64,000 nucleotides of DNA. It comes from Knoxdaviesia capensis (taxonomy: Eukaryota; Ascomycota; Sordariomycetes; Microascales; Gondwanamycetaceae). This document shows positions 49,616 through 61,537 of the stretch, in pieces (positions within the stretch are counted from its first letter, which is position 1; every line of letters starts with the position of its first letter). The stretch is from NCBI GenBank assembly GCA_001510575.1, contig LNGK01000005.1, positions 372,001 to 436,000 on the forward strand, read 5' to 3'. The notes under the pieces were generated by a model. It saw nothing but the letters and a program-made list of their open reading frames with translations, was not told the DNA's origin and searched no databases. The position numbers and the translations under genes are program-made.

Positions 49616-50275
49616 GTGCCTTGGAGGCGTCTGACAATTGGCTGTAGTATCGCCCCGAACTAATATATTGGGAGGGGAAGAAGAGCAAAATCATTAGAGA
49701 ATTTTGAAGAAATATTATTCATGATGGAGTCTGAACCGCCCAGGTCGTCATCGCTACGCCAATGATTTATCCAGTGGTGTCAGGGTTACCGGGTTTTAGG
49801 GTTATTGATCCATAAATCACTTCGAGGCCGAATCGGCGGCATGGAACATCTGTTGGATCTTCCAGAAGCGAAGTAAAAGGTTCTGCGGAATGCCTCGGAA
49901 TGCCAACGTCCTCGGATATCCCAGAACCCTTCCAAGCACCGTTTTGCAACCATGGTTGAGCGGTGAACTCTTCCCAACTTCATATCATGCAATGGGAAAT
50001 GCGAGTGGGTCCGCTGCTCGCCTTCCACAGCTGTACCGGCCCGTATCGGCCCGACACAGTCTCGCCAGCTGGCAGCGCGTAGGATCTGCCGAAAACTCGC
50101 CGCCCCAAGATTTTTCCAAAACCTCGCGATAGGATTTCTCGCCAACTGCAACACCACACTCATCTTGATCTCCTCCGTCTGTCCCATCCTGCCCGTCGCC
50201 ACACCGCTCTCCGCGCACTCCACTCGCCTTTTTTTCTTTCCGCCGCTACACACAGATACACACAGCCTCGCAACA
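49616..50275. other. Presumed promoter of bS16m
   Basis: A 660-base gap upstream of the ribosomal protein start. A TTTTAGGGTTA telomere-like motif is at 49794-49804, about 475 bases before the ATG. A short CT/T-rich patch (about 50215-50240) lies just upstream of the start. Confidence 0.45.
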
Positions 50276-51210
50276 ATGGTGTTGAGGATCCGTCTGGCCC
50301 GCTTCGGCCGGCAAAATGCGCCCTTCTACAACATCGTGGTTTCTCACGCCAGGTAAGGACGTCCCGCGAAGACCAGCCCCCGCGCGGGCGAGGCAGCGAG
50401 CGACAGGCAGGCACCCGTGCAGATATCATCGTCTCCCTCTCTCTTTGAGAACTATGAACTCCTGCGTGCACTGCCCAGCCTCGCTCCAAGCATCATCCCT
50501 CGGCGGCCCCGAATCCTCCAAGGCATCGATCTGAGTTTGGTGCCCGAGGCCCTCACGCCCGGCCGCCGGCCCGTGGACCCCCATATAACTAATCGCCTCC
50601 CCCGTGTCTCTCCGCGCAGAACCGCCCGCAACAGCAAGCCCCTCGAAGTGATCGGCACGTACGACCCGATCCCGAAACGCGACCCGTACGACCCGGCCGG
50701 CAAGATGCACAAGGACATCAAGCTCGACGTCACGCGCGCGCAGTACTGGATCGGCGTGGGCGCCCAGCCCAGCGATCCGATGTGGCGGCTCCTCTCGCTG
50801 GTGCGTTTGGCCCTTTCCCTCCTCCAGTACCCCTATTCCCTATCGTGGTGTTCTGTATATGTCGTCCGATGGCCGGCCCTATTGTCCGTGGTGCCTCGCC
50901 TGCAAGGCGGCGACTAGGCGCCCTCGTCGCCCCTTACGTTGGCCCACGCCTCTTCAGCCTCAGCTTCCCGCGCGCAAGTGCTCGGCTCGGCATGTCCAGG
51001 AGGCGAAATCGAGAACACCGCCAGCACAGCCGCCCGCATGCACATCCTCCACCGTTCTCTTTTCTATATCGTTATGTTCTCTTCTACGAACTAACCCTTA
51101 ACACCTGGTTTTCACTAAAACAATAGGCCGGAATCCTACCCAAGAAACACTTTGGTCCGTCGCCGCCGTCCGGAGCCACCCCGAAACCCGCTCCCCAGGC
51201 TTCGTCATGA
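50276..51210 (+). CDS. MRPS16: Mitochondrial small-subunit ribosomal protein bS16m
   Basis: A structural protein of the mitochondrial small ribosomal subunit. Exons: 50276-50352, 50620-50800 and 51127-51210, total 113 residues. The joins rebuild the S16 family: MVLRIRLARFGRQNAPFYNI, then VVSHAR/TARNSKPLEVIGTYDP, then YWIGVGAQPSDPMWRLLSL, then AGILPKKHFGP. Donors are GTAAGG and GTGCGT; intron 1 has the branch AACTAAT and acceptor CGCAG, and intron 2 ends CAATAG. Introns of 267 and 326 bases are long for such a small gene. The basic N-terminus probably serves for mitochondrial import without a separate cleavable presequence, as is common in this family (inference). The C-terminal tail is Pro/Ser/Ala-rich. 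Confidence 0.93.
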
Positions 51211-52161
51211 TTCAGGCTTTCTTCTGAGCCCCGACCGGGCCTCTCTTTTTTTTATGTTCCGCCGCGGAGAACCCAGCTTTTCTCCCCCGGCTTACGTCTA
51301 ATGTCAGCCAGGGGCGCATGTCCGGCGAGTAATCTCGCCGGCCTCGCAAGGCCTCGGGCGAACATTTGATCCCACCAACCTTCGATATCACGATATCTCT
51401 GTATACTACCGCTATGTACTTACTACCTTCCCAGTTTGGGCCTGAACCGCAAGATTAAAACCACCAAGGGTGCTACGGGGGAACCGGAAGCGTGTTCCTC
51501 TGGTGCATCGCCACATCCTGTTCCTTATTTCTCTTTGTTTCGATATCATGAACGTGTCTAGAATAGCATTGGACTCTTTAAAAAGCAAAGGCGGTGTGCG
51601 TTCGGCACACGCCCTCCCTTGAACTCACCAAATACACATGTCACATTTCACTTTATCGAGTTCTCGTGAAATGTAGATCTTCTAAAAATAGACTTCGGCT
51701 CAGGAGAAGCCGGATGGACCTCGCGATTGCCAGAGCTTGCACGCATCTGCCAAGTCAAGCAGCAGGCTGCTAGCTAATATAGGTAGAAAGAACCGAAAGA
51801 AACACAAAATGCAAGATTGCCAGAACGCCGATCCTATGTACAGTAGTGCAACCGCAGAGTCTCGGCAACCAGATGCAAAGAGAGTGCGGCCGCTGGCGGT
51901 TTCTCTCCCCAAGGGGCTTCTAGCCACGCACGGGCGGACCCTCACAACACAATCATATATCCACGTACATGTAGTCCCACAATCTCGCCCGCCATTCTAT
52001 GGTGTGCTCGACTCGCTGCAGGAAGGCCGGTTATCCAAGAAACGACTTGCCATGCAGCAGAGAAGATGTCAAAAACGAAGCAAAAACACACAAGCAAAGT
52101 CTTCAATAAAAGGAGCAAATCGTCAAAAAGAAAAAAGAATCAGAGGCATTGACGACATCTG
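51211..52161. other. Intergenic region between convergent genes
   Basis: 3' flanks of bS16m (+) and of the amino acid transporter (-). Frames present are short and not recognisable. I see nothing else that can be supported. Confidence 0.6.
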
Positions 52162-53892
52162 CTAGTGCGCCAACCACACATTCATCGACAAGCACACAAC
52201 CATAACGCACATGCCGTAGACAGACAGCCCCAGCGCGAGCTTCCGCATGATCCCGTGGTCAACGCGCTCGAGATCGAGCCGCCGCACCAGCCGGTGCGGC
52301 CAGCCAGCCGCGGCGCCGCCGAGACTGGCCAAGCTGGCGGTGCTCGCCGAGAGCGAGGCGGACGAGCCGGTGCTCTCGTCGAGGTCGTCGTCGCCGTCCA
52401 TGTCGTCGTCGTTCTTGGCCAGCCGCTGGTGGTGCACGCCCTCCGGGTCACTGATCTTGTAGAAGAACAGGCCGGGGAGGATGAAGCTGATGCTGGTCGA
52501 GCCGGTGCTGCCGACGTAGGCCAGCACGCGGTCCAGGCTGCTGACGTTGATGGCGGTGATGTAGCTGCCGACCAGGATCAGCGTGGTCAGCAGGGCGAAA
52601 CGCAGCTCCGAGAGCGTGCTGTCCGCGGGCCGGATGACGGGGGAGGCCCGGGCGGGGCCGCCGAGGAGACCGGCGCCCGAGGGCGACGGCGGGCGGCCGA
52701 GGTCACTGGCTCCGCGGTTGGGCTTCCAGTTGATGATGGCGTTGAGCGAGGCGCGGCAAGGGTGCACCTGGAGAGGGATGGAGAAGGTGACGAGGACGAC
52801 GATGGCGGCCTTGCCAATGGTGGACGCTACAGAGGGAGCGTACATCATGACGATGTTTCCGAGGACGGAGTTTCCAAAGGTCATGTAGCCGGTGAGCGCC
52901 ACGAGAACATACACGGAAGCAGCCGTGCCGATGCTGGATCCAACGACCTTCACAACGTTGGTCGGCGAGTTGTCCTTGATCTCGTTCAGAATCGAGAACA
53001 TGTTCTGGTGGCAGGTGTACGCAAACACCACGACCGGCAGGCTGCTGAGCGCAGCCACCGGGCCCTCCCAGCCAATGACGCGCAGGTCTCCGCGGTCGGG
53101 AATGGTATCGACCGAGAAGTGGTACACCACCAGCACGATCAGGTAGCCGATGGAGATGAGGGCAATGACACTGGTGTACTTGAGCGAGTCGATGCGCTTG
53201 AGGAAGCTCAGCGGGATGATGATCAGCATGAACGCCGTGATCCAGAAGCGGCGGTCCAGCAGGTACGGCAGGGCCTCGGCATCGGGGTACAAGCCGCGCG
53301 CCACGCCGGGCATCAAGTCTCCGATGATGATGACATACGACACGCCGACGCCGAAGCACTTGATGGCAATGGCGGCGTCGAAGACCACGGCGGCGTTCGG
53401 GTAGGTAATTTGCGAGAGGGCGAAGAACGACGACGAGCCGCGGTCGAGGTAGCGCGCGCAGCGGGACTGGAGGTAGAGGCCGAAGGCGGCGGTGATGCCG
53501 GACCAGAGAATGAAGGACACGCCGAGGGTGATGCCCAGGTGCGACAGCGCCGCCGGCATGGCGAGAGTGCCGGCTCCGATGACTATGGGGTGAACCGGGT
53601 TGCTGTCAGCGCACGGAGAACGAAACGGAACATGGGGAGAGTATCCGGGGAGCCCAGCAAGGCAACTTACTCGTATTGACCAGATTGATGATGCTGCTCA
53701 CCCGCGAAGCCTCGCCTCCGCCATCCTTATTGGCTCCACGACGTCGAGGTCTAGGGACAAAGGAAACAAGTTAGTGAGCTGGCTCGAGCCATCGTCGATC
53801 AAGGGCAGAGCAGATTAAACGCACCGAGACATGTCTGGTGCACCCACTGCAGCCGAGTGGCTCCCGGGCGAGATGGTCGAGTAGTTTGTCAT
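52162..53892 (-). CDS. Amino acid transporter, Avt5/Avt6-like (SLC38/AAAP family)
   Basis: A multi-pass membrane protein of the amino acid/auxin permease family, probably moving neutral or acidic amino acids across the vacuolar membrane like yeast Avt5-Avt7 (localisation inferred). Exons: 53892-53825, 53750-53671 and 53582-52162, total 522 residues. The joins give MSRPRRRGANKDGGGEASRV and the family signature SSIINLVNTIIGAGTLAMPA, split by intron 2. Donors are GTGCGT and GTAAGT; acceptors are CCTAG and CATAG. About ten to eleven hydrophobic segments follow, with VFAYTCHQNMFSILNEI, a conserved central helix, and VHPCRASLN. Between late helices a Gly/Pro/Ser loop (SDLGRPPSPSG) and an acidic loop (DDDMDGDDDLDEST) look like cytosolic inserts. 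The long + strand open frame over it is its shadow. Confidence 0.92.
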
Positions 53893-54765
53893 CGAATGAG
53901 GGCCGGAGTGGCCGACGAAGCAGTCGGCGAGGCTGTCAAGAGTTGAGGAGATTCGAGACGAGGTGAAATGTATATATATCCAGCGAGGACACTGGCGGAG
54001 AGTCGAACGAAGAGGACAAGTTCAGCAGGTCTGCCAAACACCGGCACTGGTAAAAAGGCACTGCTGGGAATTCGGCTGCCTGGAGCAGGTGATCACCGGA
54101 TGAGCAGGACGGAACCGCCGTGTTCAACGGAGCGGACAAGCAAACGACAGCACGGAGGATCGGATCAAGCACTGACGGAATCAAACAAGCACACGCCGAG
54201 ACGAGACGAACGACAGAAGAATCAGCGATGAAAATGTCGGCCGGCTGGATGCAGAAAAAGCAAGAATAAAAATAAAAATAAAAACGAGTGTCAAGGCGCA
54301 GCCAGAATTTTTCTTGCATCAGACATAAGATTGAAGTCGTGATCTGGGGGGGAAAAAACATCTGCGGAACCACGGCGGATCGATAAAATGTGGCAGGACC
54401 TTTTTCTTTCTTTCGCCCTTGGTAATTACAGGGCCAAGTCAGCCAATCACACGCACTGATTCCCGGGATTTCGTGCTGTGGAGTTCCCAAATACGACGTG
54501 GCTAAGGGCGGCTCAGTGGCGGCCATAAGTCTGTGTACACGCTTATTAAGGGGTGCCTGGAAGTGTGTGCAGACTTTTGGTCGCAGATTCACCTGGCTTC
54601 TGGACGAGCACATTGAAGTTCCCCAGCTTGCGTTTGCTTCAAACACCCAACACCACACCGACGAACTTGGGCACCTCTGCACGCTTTCTTCTTTTTCTTT
54701 ACACACGTCTCTACCGCTGAACAGCACGTCCAAGGTGTGCAGCCATCTTCTCCCAAACCCCCGCC
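53893..54765. promoter_or_regulatory. Bidirectional promoter between transporter and ro-10 genes
   Basis: 873 bases separate the two divergent ATGs. A TATA-like alternating TATATATA at 53970-53979 lies about 80 bases upstream of the transporter start on the - strand. An A-rich segment with AAAATAAAAAT units is at about 54263-54290. No conserved ORF is seen on either strand. Confidence 0.5.
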
Positions 54766-55563
54766 ATGGCTGCCTCAGCGGAAGCCACCGTGCTCGCCAC
54801 GCTCGAGCTGCTCGACGCCCGCCTGCTCCGCATCGAGCACTTCCTGTTCGGCAGCTACGCCGTGGCCGATCCGGCGCTGGCCGAGCTCCAGCCGGCGCGC
54901 AAGCGCATCGAGGATCTCGACCGGCGGCTGGCCGGGATCGTGTCGCGGGTGCGGGCCTACGGCGAACTCCTCCGCATCTGTACGTGACTGCCCGCTCCCG
55001 CCCGCCGAGGGCCTGGCTCCCGGCCTCCGCCTCTGCGTGTGTGTGAGCTGGTTCTCGACTCCGGCCGCCGTTGAACCGTCCCCGACTTACTAACACCGGC
55101 CACCGCGTCCACAGACAACCTCCAACCGTCGCTCTTCCACAGCCCGCCCCCGGGCCTGCCGCCCACCCAGCTCTCCCCCGACGCGGTGCAGGCCACAGTG
55201 CTCGCGTCGGCGGCGTCGTTCGCCGCGACCGCGTCGGCCCTGTCGGCCGTGTCCGACACGCCGGTGCCCGACCCGGCGCTGAGCGCCGGGCTCGTGGCGC
55301 AGACCCCGCGCATGCGCGCGCTGGAGGCCGTGCAGCTGGCGCAGGCCGCCGAGCTGGCGCACCTGCGCACGCGGTCGGAGATGGTCGTGCGCATGTGGTA
55401 CGAGGGCACGCTGCTGGCGTACTCGAACGTGCTGGCGGAGCTGGAGGGCCGTGTCGAGAAGATTGAGGGCGGCGTGCGGCGGGCGGAGCGGCGGCGGGTG
55501 GAGTTGGATGCTGAGCGGGAGGAGGAGGAGGAGGAGGACAGCGAGGAGGAAGATGATGACTAG
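54766..55563 (+). CDS. ro-10: Nuclear distribution protein ro-10 (dynactin p24-like)
   Basis: Related to Neurospora RO10, needed for dynein/dynactin-dependent nuclear distribution, and to the p24 (DCTN3) dynactin shoulder subunit. Exons 54766-54979 and 55115-55563 give 220 residues. The join T/AC makes Tyr72 in AYGELLRIYNLQPSLFH; donor GTACGT, branch TTACTAAC and acceptor CCACAG. The N-terminus (ATLELLDARLLRIEHFLFGS) and KRIEDLDRRLAGIVSRVRAY form the first helical, coiled-coil-like part. DTPVPDPALSAGLVAQTPRM is followed by long helices (VLAELEGRVEKIEGGVRRAE). It ends in an acidic EEEEEDSEEEDDD tail. Third positions are extremely GC-rich. Confidence 0.88.
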
Positions 55564-58500
55564 AGAGACTCGGCAACGGCTTTACTCCGCCGCCAGGTCC
55601 GGTTGCGTTGCCCGTTCTCCAGGAAGCTCTTCTTCGGAGTTCTGTCCCGGTCGCCAGAGCGGCCGCTCTCGACCCGCCGGGGCCTCAGCAGCATTTCAAT
55701 CTCCCCTCGCCGCCGTGCCCTACATGGCCTCTCTCCCCGCCCCCTCGATCCCTGGGCCCCTCTTCCTCACGCCCCGATTCCATATCGCCGCACATCACCA
55801 CCTTCCATGAACCAAACATTCATGCCGCCAGCCAGTGATTTTTCCCGGCCGTTTCCAAGCTATTCCCAGCGGCAACCCACGCATCAACCATGCGAGTAGA
55901 TATGCCCGAGATGCACCCACTCACCACCCGTCGCTATGTTTCGAAAAGAACCCGAACCCCTCATTTTACCCTCAAGAATAAATCGACAGTCTGGAACAGC
56001 TGATCGCCGTGCACACACCCGGAGCGAATAAACAAACGAGCACGTCCACGGCTAAATCATGTATGTACTCGTAAAAAAAGTGTGCGAAGAAACGAGCAGG
56101 AGATCGCACCGCTGATCTCGCCCGCTCCTCCGCACGAAGAGCCGAGGGGGACTCCAGAAGTTCTGGTGGTGCAGAGATGGACGTGGGTGGGTGGCTTTCG
56201 TGAAACTCCGGGCGCTGTGTGAGGACGCACAAGTGGACATGCATACAACTCAAGCACGCAGGGCCGGGAATAACAGGCGGGCGAGAGAACGTGTCTGTGG
56301 CGAGTACCACCTTTGAGTCCCCCCCTCCCCACGATACACCGGGTTCTCCATCCGGAGACCGTGTGTGTGTATGTCTTCACATCTGGAGAGTCTTCGAGGC
56401 ACAGCCAGCACAGTGGAATAGCCATGTACAACCTTTAGAATGAATTGACCATGTCCAGTTCCCGCGGTACAAGTCTCTCCAGACAAGTGAACCCCATCCA
56501 TGCCGATATCACCCGCCCGCCAGCGCCACGCCTCATGCACGCAACAGCTGGCCGCATCCAGCGCACGGCAAATTTAAGCCCATGCACTTCATCAGCCATG
56601 CACCACCCGCATCACGTTCGCACCGTCGGCCTGTTCCTTGTCGGGGTTTTTTGTAGCACAGCCCGCGCATTTACCTCCCTGCTCTTTGCGTATATATGAA
56701 GGGACTGCCGTTTATACACGCTACTGTGGGCTACAGGTGTTCTATCTATTACTGCGGACTCGATCTGAACAGGAACATTCTTATGAGGGGGGTTCAACTG
56801 CCCAGTGGTTTTCCAGATCACGGGCTGAGAGTCGGCGAGGAAACGAAGGGCTTGGCATCACGGAGATCCGGGAGTTGGAGGGAAACACCCCGCCCAAAAA
56901 AGCAGCCGACGAACCCACGTCGTCTTTCGCAATCTGAGAATGGTATGTCCGGAACCTTGAATTGTCAGTGTCCGGAAGTCAGAATTCTTTCTGTCTCTTT
57001 TGTTTGTTGCGAACCCCGGCCCCAGGGTGCAACCAGGCTCAATCAAGCGCGCCGGGGGGGCCGCCAGAACTGCGAAACACAGACATTTCGAGGGGAAGGC
57101 CGGCGGCGAAGAGGGGAACAACCGCAGGGCCATGGCCGGCTAGGTTCCGAGGCAGATACAAATCCAGGCTCGCTCCACAAACTTGGTGATGGAGGGCAGA
57201 GAGTTTAGGAAGAGATGTCACCCACATGACTGAGCCGAGCATGCAAAGAACACGTTGACAGAAGAACAGACAAGAAACAAGAGAGGAAAAACAAAAAAAC
57301 ACCATTGCCCGGCGGGACGGACACCGGGCTTTGCAGAACAGTCGCACACCCGAAACCCTTGATGAAACACACACAGCACAAAAGCAACCAAGATGGCCGG
57401 CTTGCTGCAAGAGCACACGCACGCCTCCTACGTCTCTCTCTCCGTGTCTTTTTCTTCTTTTCTTTTTCTTTTTTTTTCAATCGTTCCCTTCTCTTGGTTT
57501 CTTGTCCTCCCTCCGCGGGGTCATCCTCCATCCCTGCACTCTGCATCCTCGTGGTTCCGAGCCGAGAACGAGAAGCAGTCGCAATGGCATTTTCGCGGTC
57601 GACACTCAGTGCGTGCGGACTAGGAGTCCCCGACTCTCGGAGATCCTTCGTAGTCTTTGCTTTTTTTAATCAAAAAACGCGAACAGACGTTTCTTTTTTC
57701 GTAATTCAGACGGAGTTTGGCTTCTTTTCCGAGCAGTCTTCGTGGCCAACTGCACTACTCTCACAAGTTCAGTCGAAGAAGGCAAACGCAACCCAACCGA
57801 CTAAGAATTCAGAACAATGGGGAGGAGGGTCGTGATTCGGGACTTCAGTTCACTACTATACACAATGGAACGCCGGCCCCGACCAGCGTAAAATAGCGTG
57901 TATCACAAACGACAAAAAGCAGAAAGGTCAGGTGGTCTGGGCGCGGGCATCGTGGGCCCGACCCAAGATCGCGCGTTAGGGTTACGGCCCGCCTTCTCGG
58001 ACTTTATGTGGCCTCGTCCTGTCAAACAAGGTTGGATGCAAACAACACGGCCAACAGCCAGTCAACCACAGCATGGCCTGGCCTGCCCTCCTGTCTGCCG
58101 GCGTTTGGCGTCATCCCAACTTTCCCGATGGGTTTGTTTCTAGCCTGTCACCGGCGGTCGACCACCAGAGGCCAAGACCGAATGTACTAGTAGGACACAC
58201 AGCCGCCGTGGGAAGAGGGAGAAAAATAGGTTGGTTTGGAAACGGTGGACACCGGGGGCAAGCCATTGGCGGAGGAGGGACACGCTGGGGGAGGAGAAAG
58301 GGGTTCGGATCACGGCAGGCCGCGTTGCTAGAAACAGGAGGACAGGACCACGGCGCGGCTGCGTTGGCGCCGGAACCGCGGAGGATGATGAGTCTTGTTC
58401 CTTTTCTTTCTTTCTTCTCTCTCTTCCCGTCTTCTGACAGTCTAGAAGGGGGAACACAAGACTGCAAAGAAGCAGGGTGTTCACTGTCCGAACTTCCTCG

Positions 58501-58987
58501 ACCCAACCACCGACCGAGCACACACTCTCTTTTTTTGGTCTTCGTGAAGTTCGGCCGATGTGTGGTGTCGTGTCGCATCTTCCCACTCGATGGCACCCTC
58601 CCACCCAATGGAAACCAAGGCGCAGCCAGCGGAATGTGCCAAAGACAAGCGAATTAGAAGTGGAGTTTCGAGACGGCACCAGGAGTAGATTTGAGGGGAA
58701 GCGAAAGAAAAAGAAAGTTGGTTAGCTGAGGCGAGCAGGCAAAAATACCTGGACGGAGTTTGTTCGGTGCCAGGCACCACCAACGCCAACGGTTTAAGTG
58801 GTGAGAAACAACCCGAAATTTTCGGCGGGTCCCAGTTTACCCCATCATTCAGCAGCTTTGGGCAAAGCCGGCAGCGATGTGAGGCCAGGATTCTTGGCCT
58901 GGAGAATCGTCGTGAGCTGTGCAAGTTTCAGCGTCGAGTACTAGTACTGGAGTCCTCGTCGACTTGACTCAGAAAGACAACAGGGTC

Positions 58988-59032
<45 letters not shown>

Positions 59033-60125
59033 GTCAAGTGAGGCGGAAACTCGACACGTGTCGGGAGAGATAATTCAAGGCGGTGGAGAGGTCCGCCGCC
59101 AGAACGCGACCCAGCGAAAGAGAGAGGGCTCACCTCAGCCCGCCAGAGGATGTGCGCTGGACGGGAGAAGAAAGGAAGGGGAGGAAAACCACGCGTCCCA
59201 GGATATGCGGGCTAATTAACACAGCTCAATGCAAACAAAGCACCACCGCCCACACTCTCGCGGCAGAACATCTCGGAGTCGAATGAATGTGTGTGTGCCG
59301 GCCTCCGAACAGAAAAACCTCGTATACACACTTTCGGGCGCAGAGCCCGTGATGAGGGATGAGGTGATGAGATGATGACGGTGCGAAGCAGCCCATCAAA
59401 CGCGAGCGCACATGACACGGCTATTATAGGTGTGCACACGATAGTCGAGCTTGGCCTTGTGTGTACTGAACATGGAGGAGATAGCAGTCCCCGAATACTG
59501 TGTTGAGGTCGGTCGGTGCAGCCTCGTCGCCAGTGAGAAACTTGAGCAGCACATCTCTTCTCTGATCCAGGCCGATCTAACGGTTTTTGCACCTCAGGAT
59601 TCGACGGTCCCTGCGCCTCCCCTGAGACATGTCACGGCACCGTGCCATCCGCACTGGTGTGAGTATCCAGTTTACGCGGGCCATGCAGGCACTGTTCGGT
59701 AGTGGCCAGCCGTTTGTAGACTTTGGGTGCACTGTATGGATGTACGGTTCATACTGTATAGAGTCCAGACAATACGAAGACAACAAAACTGCCCATTGGC
59801 TGCCCGTCCACGCGGTGCATGAACAACGCCTGGCGTGGATGTGCTGTGTTGCCCGTAAATGCCGGCCGTCAGCCTTCGAGCTTTCAACCCAGCTGGCGCA
59901 GAGGAGGGCTGAGAAGGCCCCGTCCAGTACAGGAGGCACTTCCTCCAGCACCCTCCAGCGCCTGCAGCCCCTGACGGCCGTAGGTCGCCTCCCCCAGTTC
60001 ATCTCGGACTCTGCACTGCACGCTGCAAAGCTTTGACCCTGGAACCGCGAGAAAAGAAGAAGAAAAAAAAAAGAAGAAAAAGAGAAGAAAAAGAGAAAAA
60101 AAGAGGACGACACTATCACTCACAC
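55564..60125. other. Gene-poor region between ro-10 and Sho1
   Basis: About 4.6 kb without a recognisable gene. It includes the 3' flank of ro-10, a telomere-like TTAGGGTTA at 57975-57983, a 38-base (AG)n microsatellite and an A/G tract at about 60047-60110. Frames on both strands are short or low complexity. Confidence 0.5.
58991..59028. repeat. (AG)19 microsatellite
   Basis: Thirty-eight uninterrupted bases of AG, the longest perfect dinucleotide repeat I noted in the window. Confidence 0.97.
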
Positions 60126-61537
60126 TTTGCCTTCCTACTGCTGCTTCCCTGTCACTTCCTGTCCTCCTAATCTCCTTTCTCTTTCTCTCTCTCTCTCTCT
60201 AGTCCACCCTTTCTGCTCTTTCCCTCCCTCGGTTCTCTCTCTCTCTCTCTCTCGCTCTTGCCCTCTCTTGCCCTCTCTCCTGCTCCTTCCCCCAATTCAT
60301 TCCTTCCCTCGAATTCAATTCAATTCCACCTTCCTGGATTCCTCCTCTTCTTTCCGGCTCTCTCCTTCTCTTTCTTGTCTTGTCTTCACCGTTTTATCCT
60401 CTGTCCATTCCATTCCTTTCTTTCTCTTCTCTTCTTTTCTTTTGCCTTCTTCTATTCAACATCCTTATTGTGCTTCTTCTTTCTCTTTTATATTCCTTTC
60501 TCTCTTTTGAATCTGTCCACTCCTTTTTTCTTCTTCCTTCATTCTATATAGCCACCCCCAACTATTTCCAATTTTATATCACAGTAAGCCTCACCCATTT
60601 AATATTCACCAGCCCATCCATTTCTCCTCCTTCTTGTTCGTAGCCATTTGATTTAATTTTCCTTCTTTTTTTTTTTTGCCTCTTCCTCTTCCCTCATAAA
60701 TCGACTCTCCCATTCTGTAACAGTCCAATCCCCACCACTTTGCATGCCGTGTGAATCCCCAGCCCCTCAGTCTGCATTTTGCCCTTCTGCGCACGCTCTC
60801 TTCAGTAGCATTGGAGGACAATCTTCCGTCGTTAGCCCAAGTTCTAGTGTTTCTGGCCTCTCGATAATTCTCTCTTAACACCCTTACACCCTTAATATTC
60901 CCTTTTGGTCCTTTTTTCCTCTTGTCGGCGATTCAACCTCTTGTCTTTTTATCATCCTTAATTCTGTATTGTCTCGCTTCATACTCGGTTTTGGAGATCT
61001 TCCTTCCTCCCTGTGCTATGTCTGCTTCTGCATTCTGAATCTCCCTTATTCCTGTTTCTAATTGGCTTCTGGTTCCCTCTTTTTCATAGCCACCTTTTCA
61101 CCATCCTCCTGCTTCTCAAATCATCCCAACTCTTCTCTCTCCCTCGCATCCATCCGTTGTAATCGTCGCTTTCCTCAGTCTCCGTGTTCGCGCGCTCGAA
61201 TTCCTTGCGCCACCTGTACTGTGCATATCAGCCATCGCCACACTTTTTCCCCCTTCGACTTCGCTGACTCCCCGACGTCGACGTCTGCCGCGCGCTTCGG
61301 TTTGCATCGAATCACCTCCAGCACTCGTCTTCTCTCTCCGCTTGGCGATTCCTCTTCTGTCATCGCTTGACATCTCGTGGTCTGCGTCATCACTACTCAT
61401 CGTCTTGAATTCCCGTCGGCGTTTTTATTTTTCTTTCTCCTCCTCTGTCCCAAGGGGTTTTCTTCCCTAGGCTTCGTCATCCTCCCTCGCTCCCTATGCC
61501 GGCTTACCCATCGATCCGCTCGCCGTCTTTTCGCAAA
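60126..61537 (+). promoter_or_regulatory. Pyrimidine-rich promoter/5' leader of Sho1
   Basis: C and T dominate the + strand, with pure CT tracts at 60184-60200 and 60233-60254 and many TTCTTT and CCTTCC units. The whole stretch up to the ATG at 61538 has the same bias, so a long 5' UTR, perhaps with an intron, is likely. Frames here are Ser/Leu/Phe-rich artefacts. Confidence 0.5.

Noticed and set aside
52165..53679. 504-codon open frame on the + strand
   Set aside because: Antisense shadow of the amino acid transporter; composition is Gly/Arg/Ala/Asp-rich with no membrane segments or motif.
53936..55576. 546-codon open frame on the - strand
   Set aside because: It runs through the divergent promoter and antisense to ro-10; Arg/Pro/Ala-rich with no recognisable domain.
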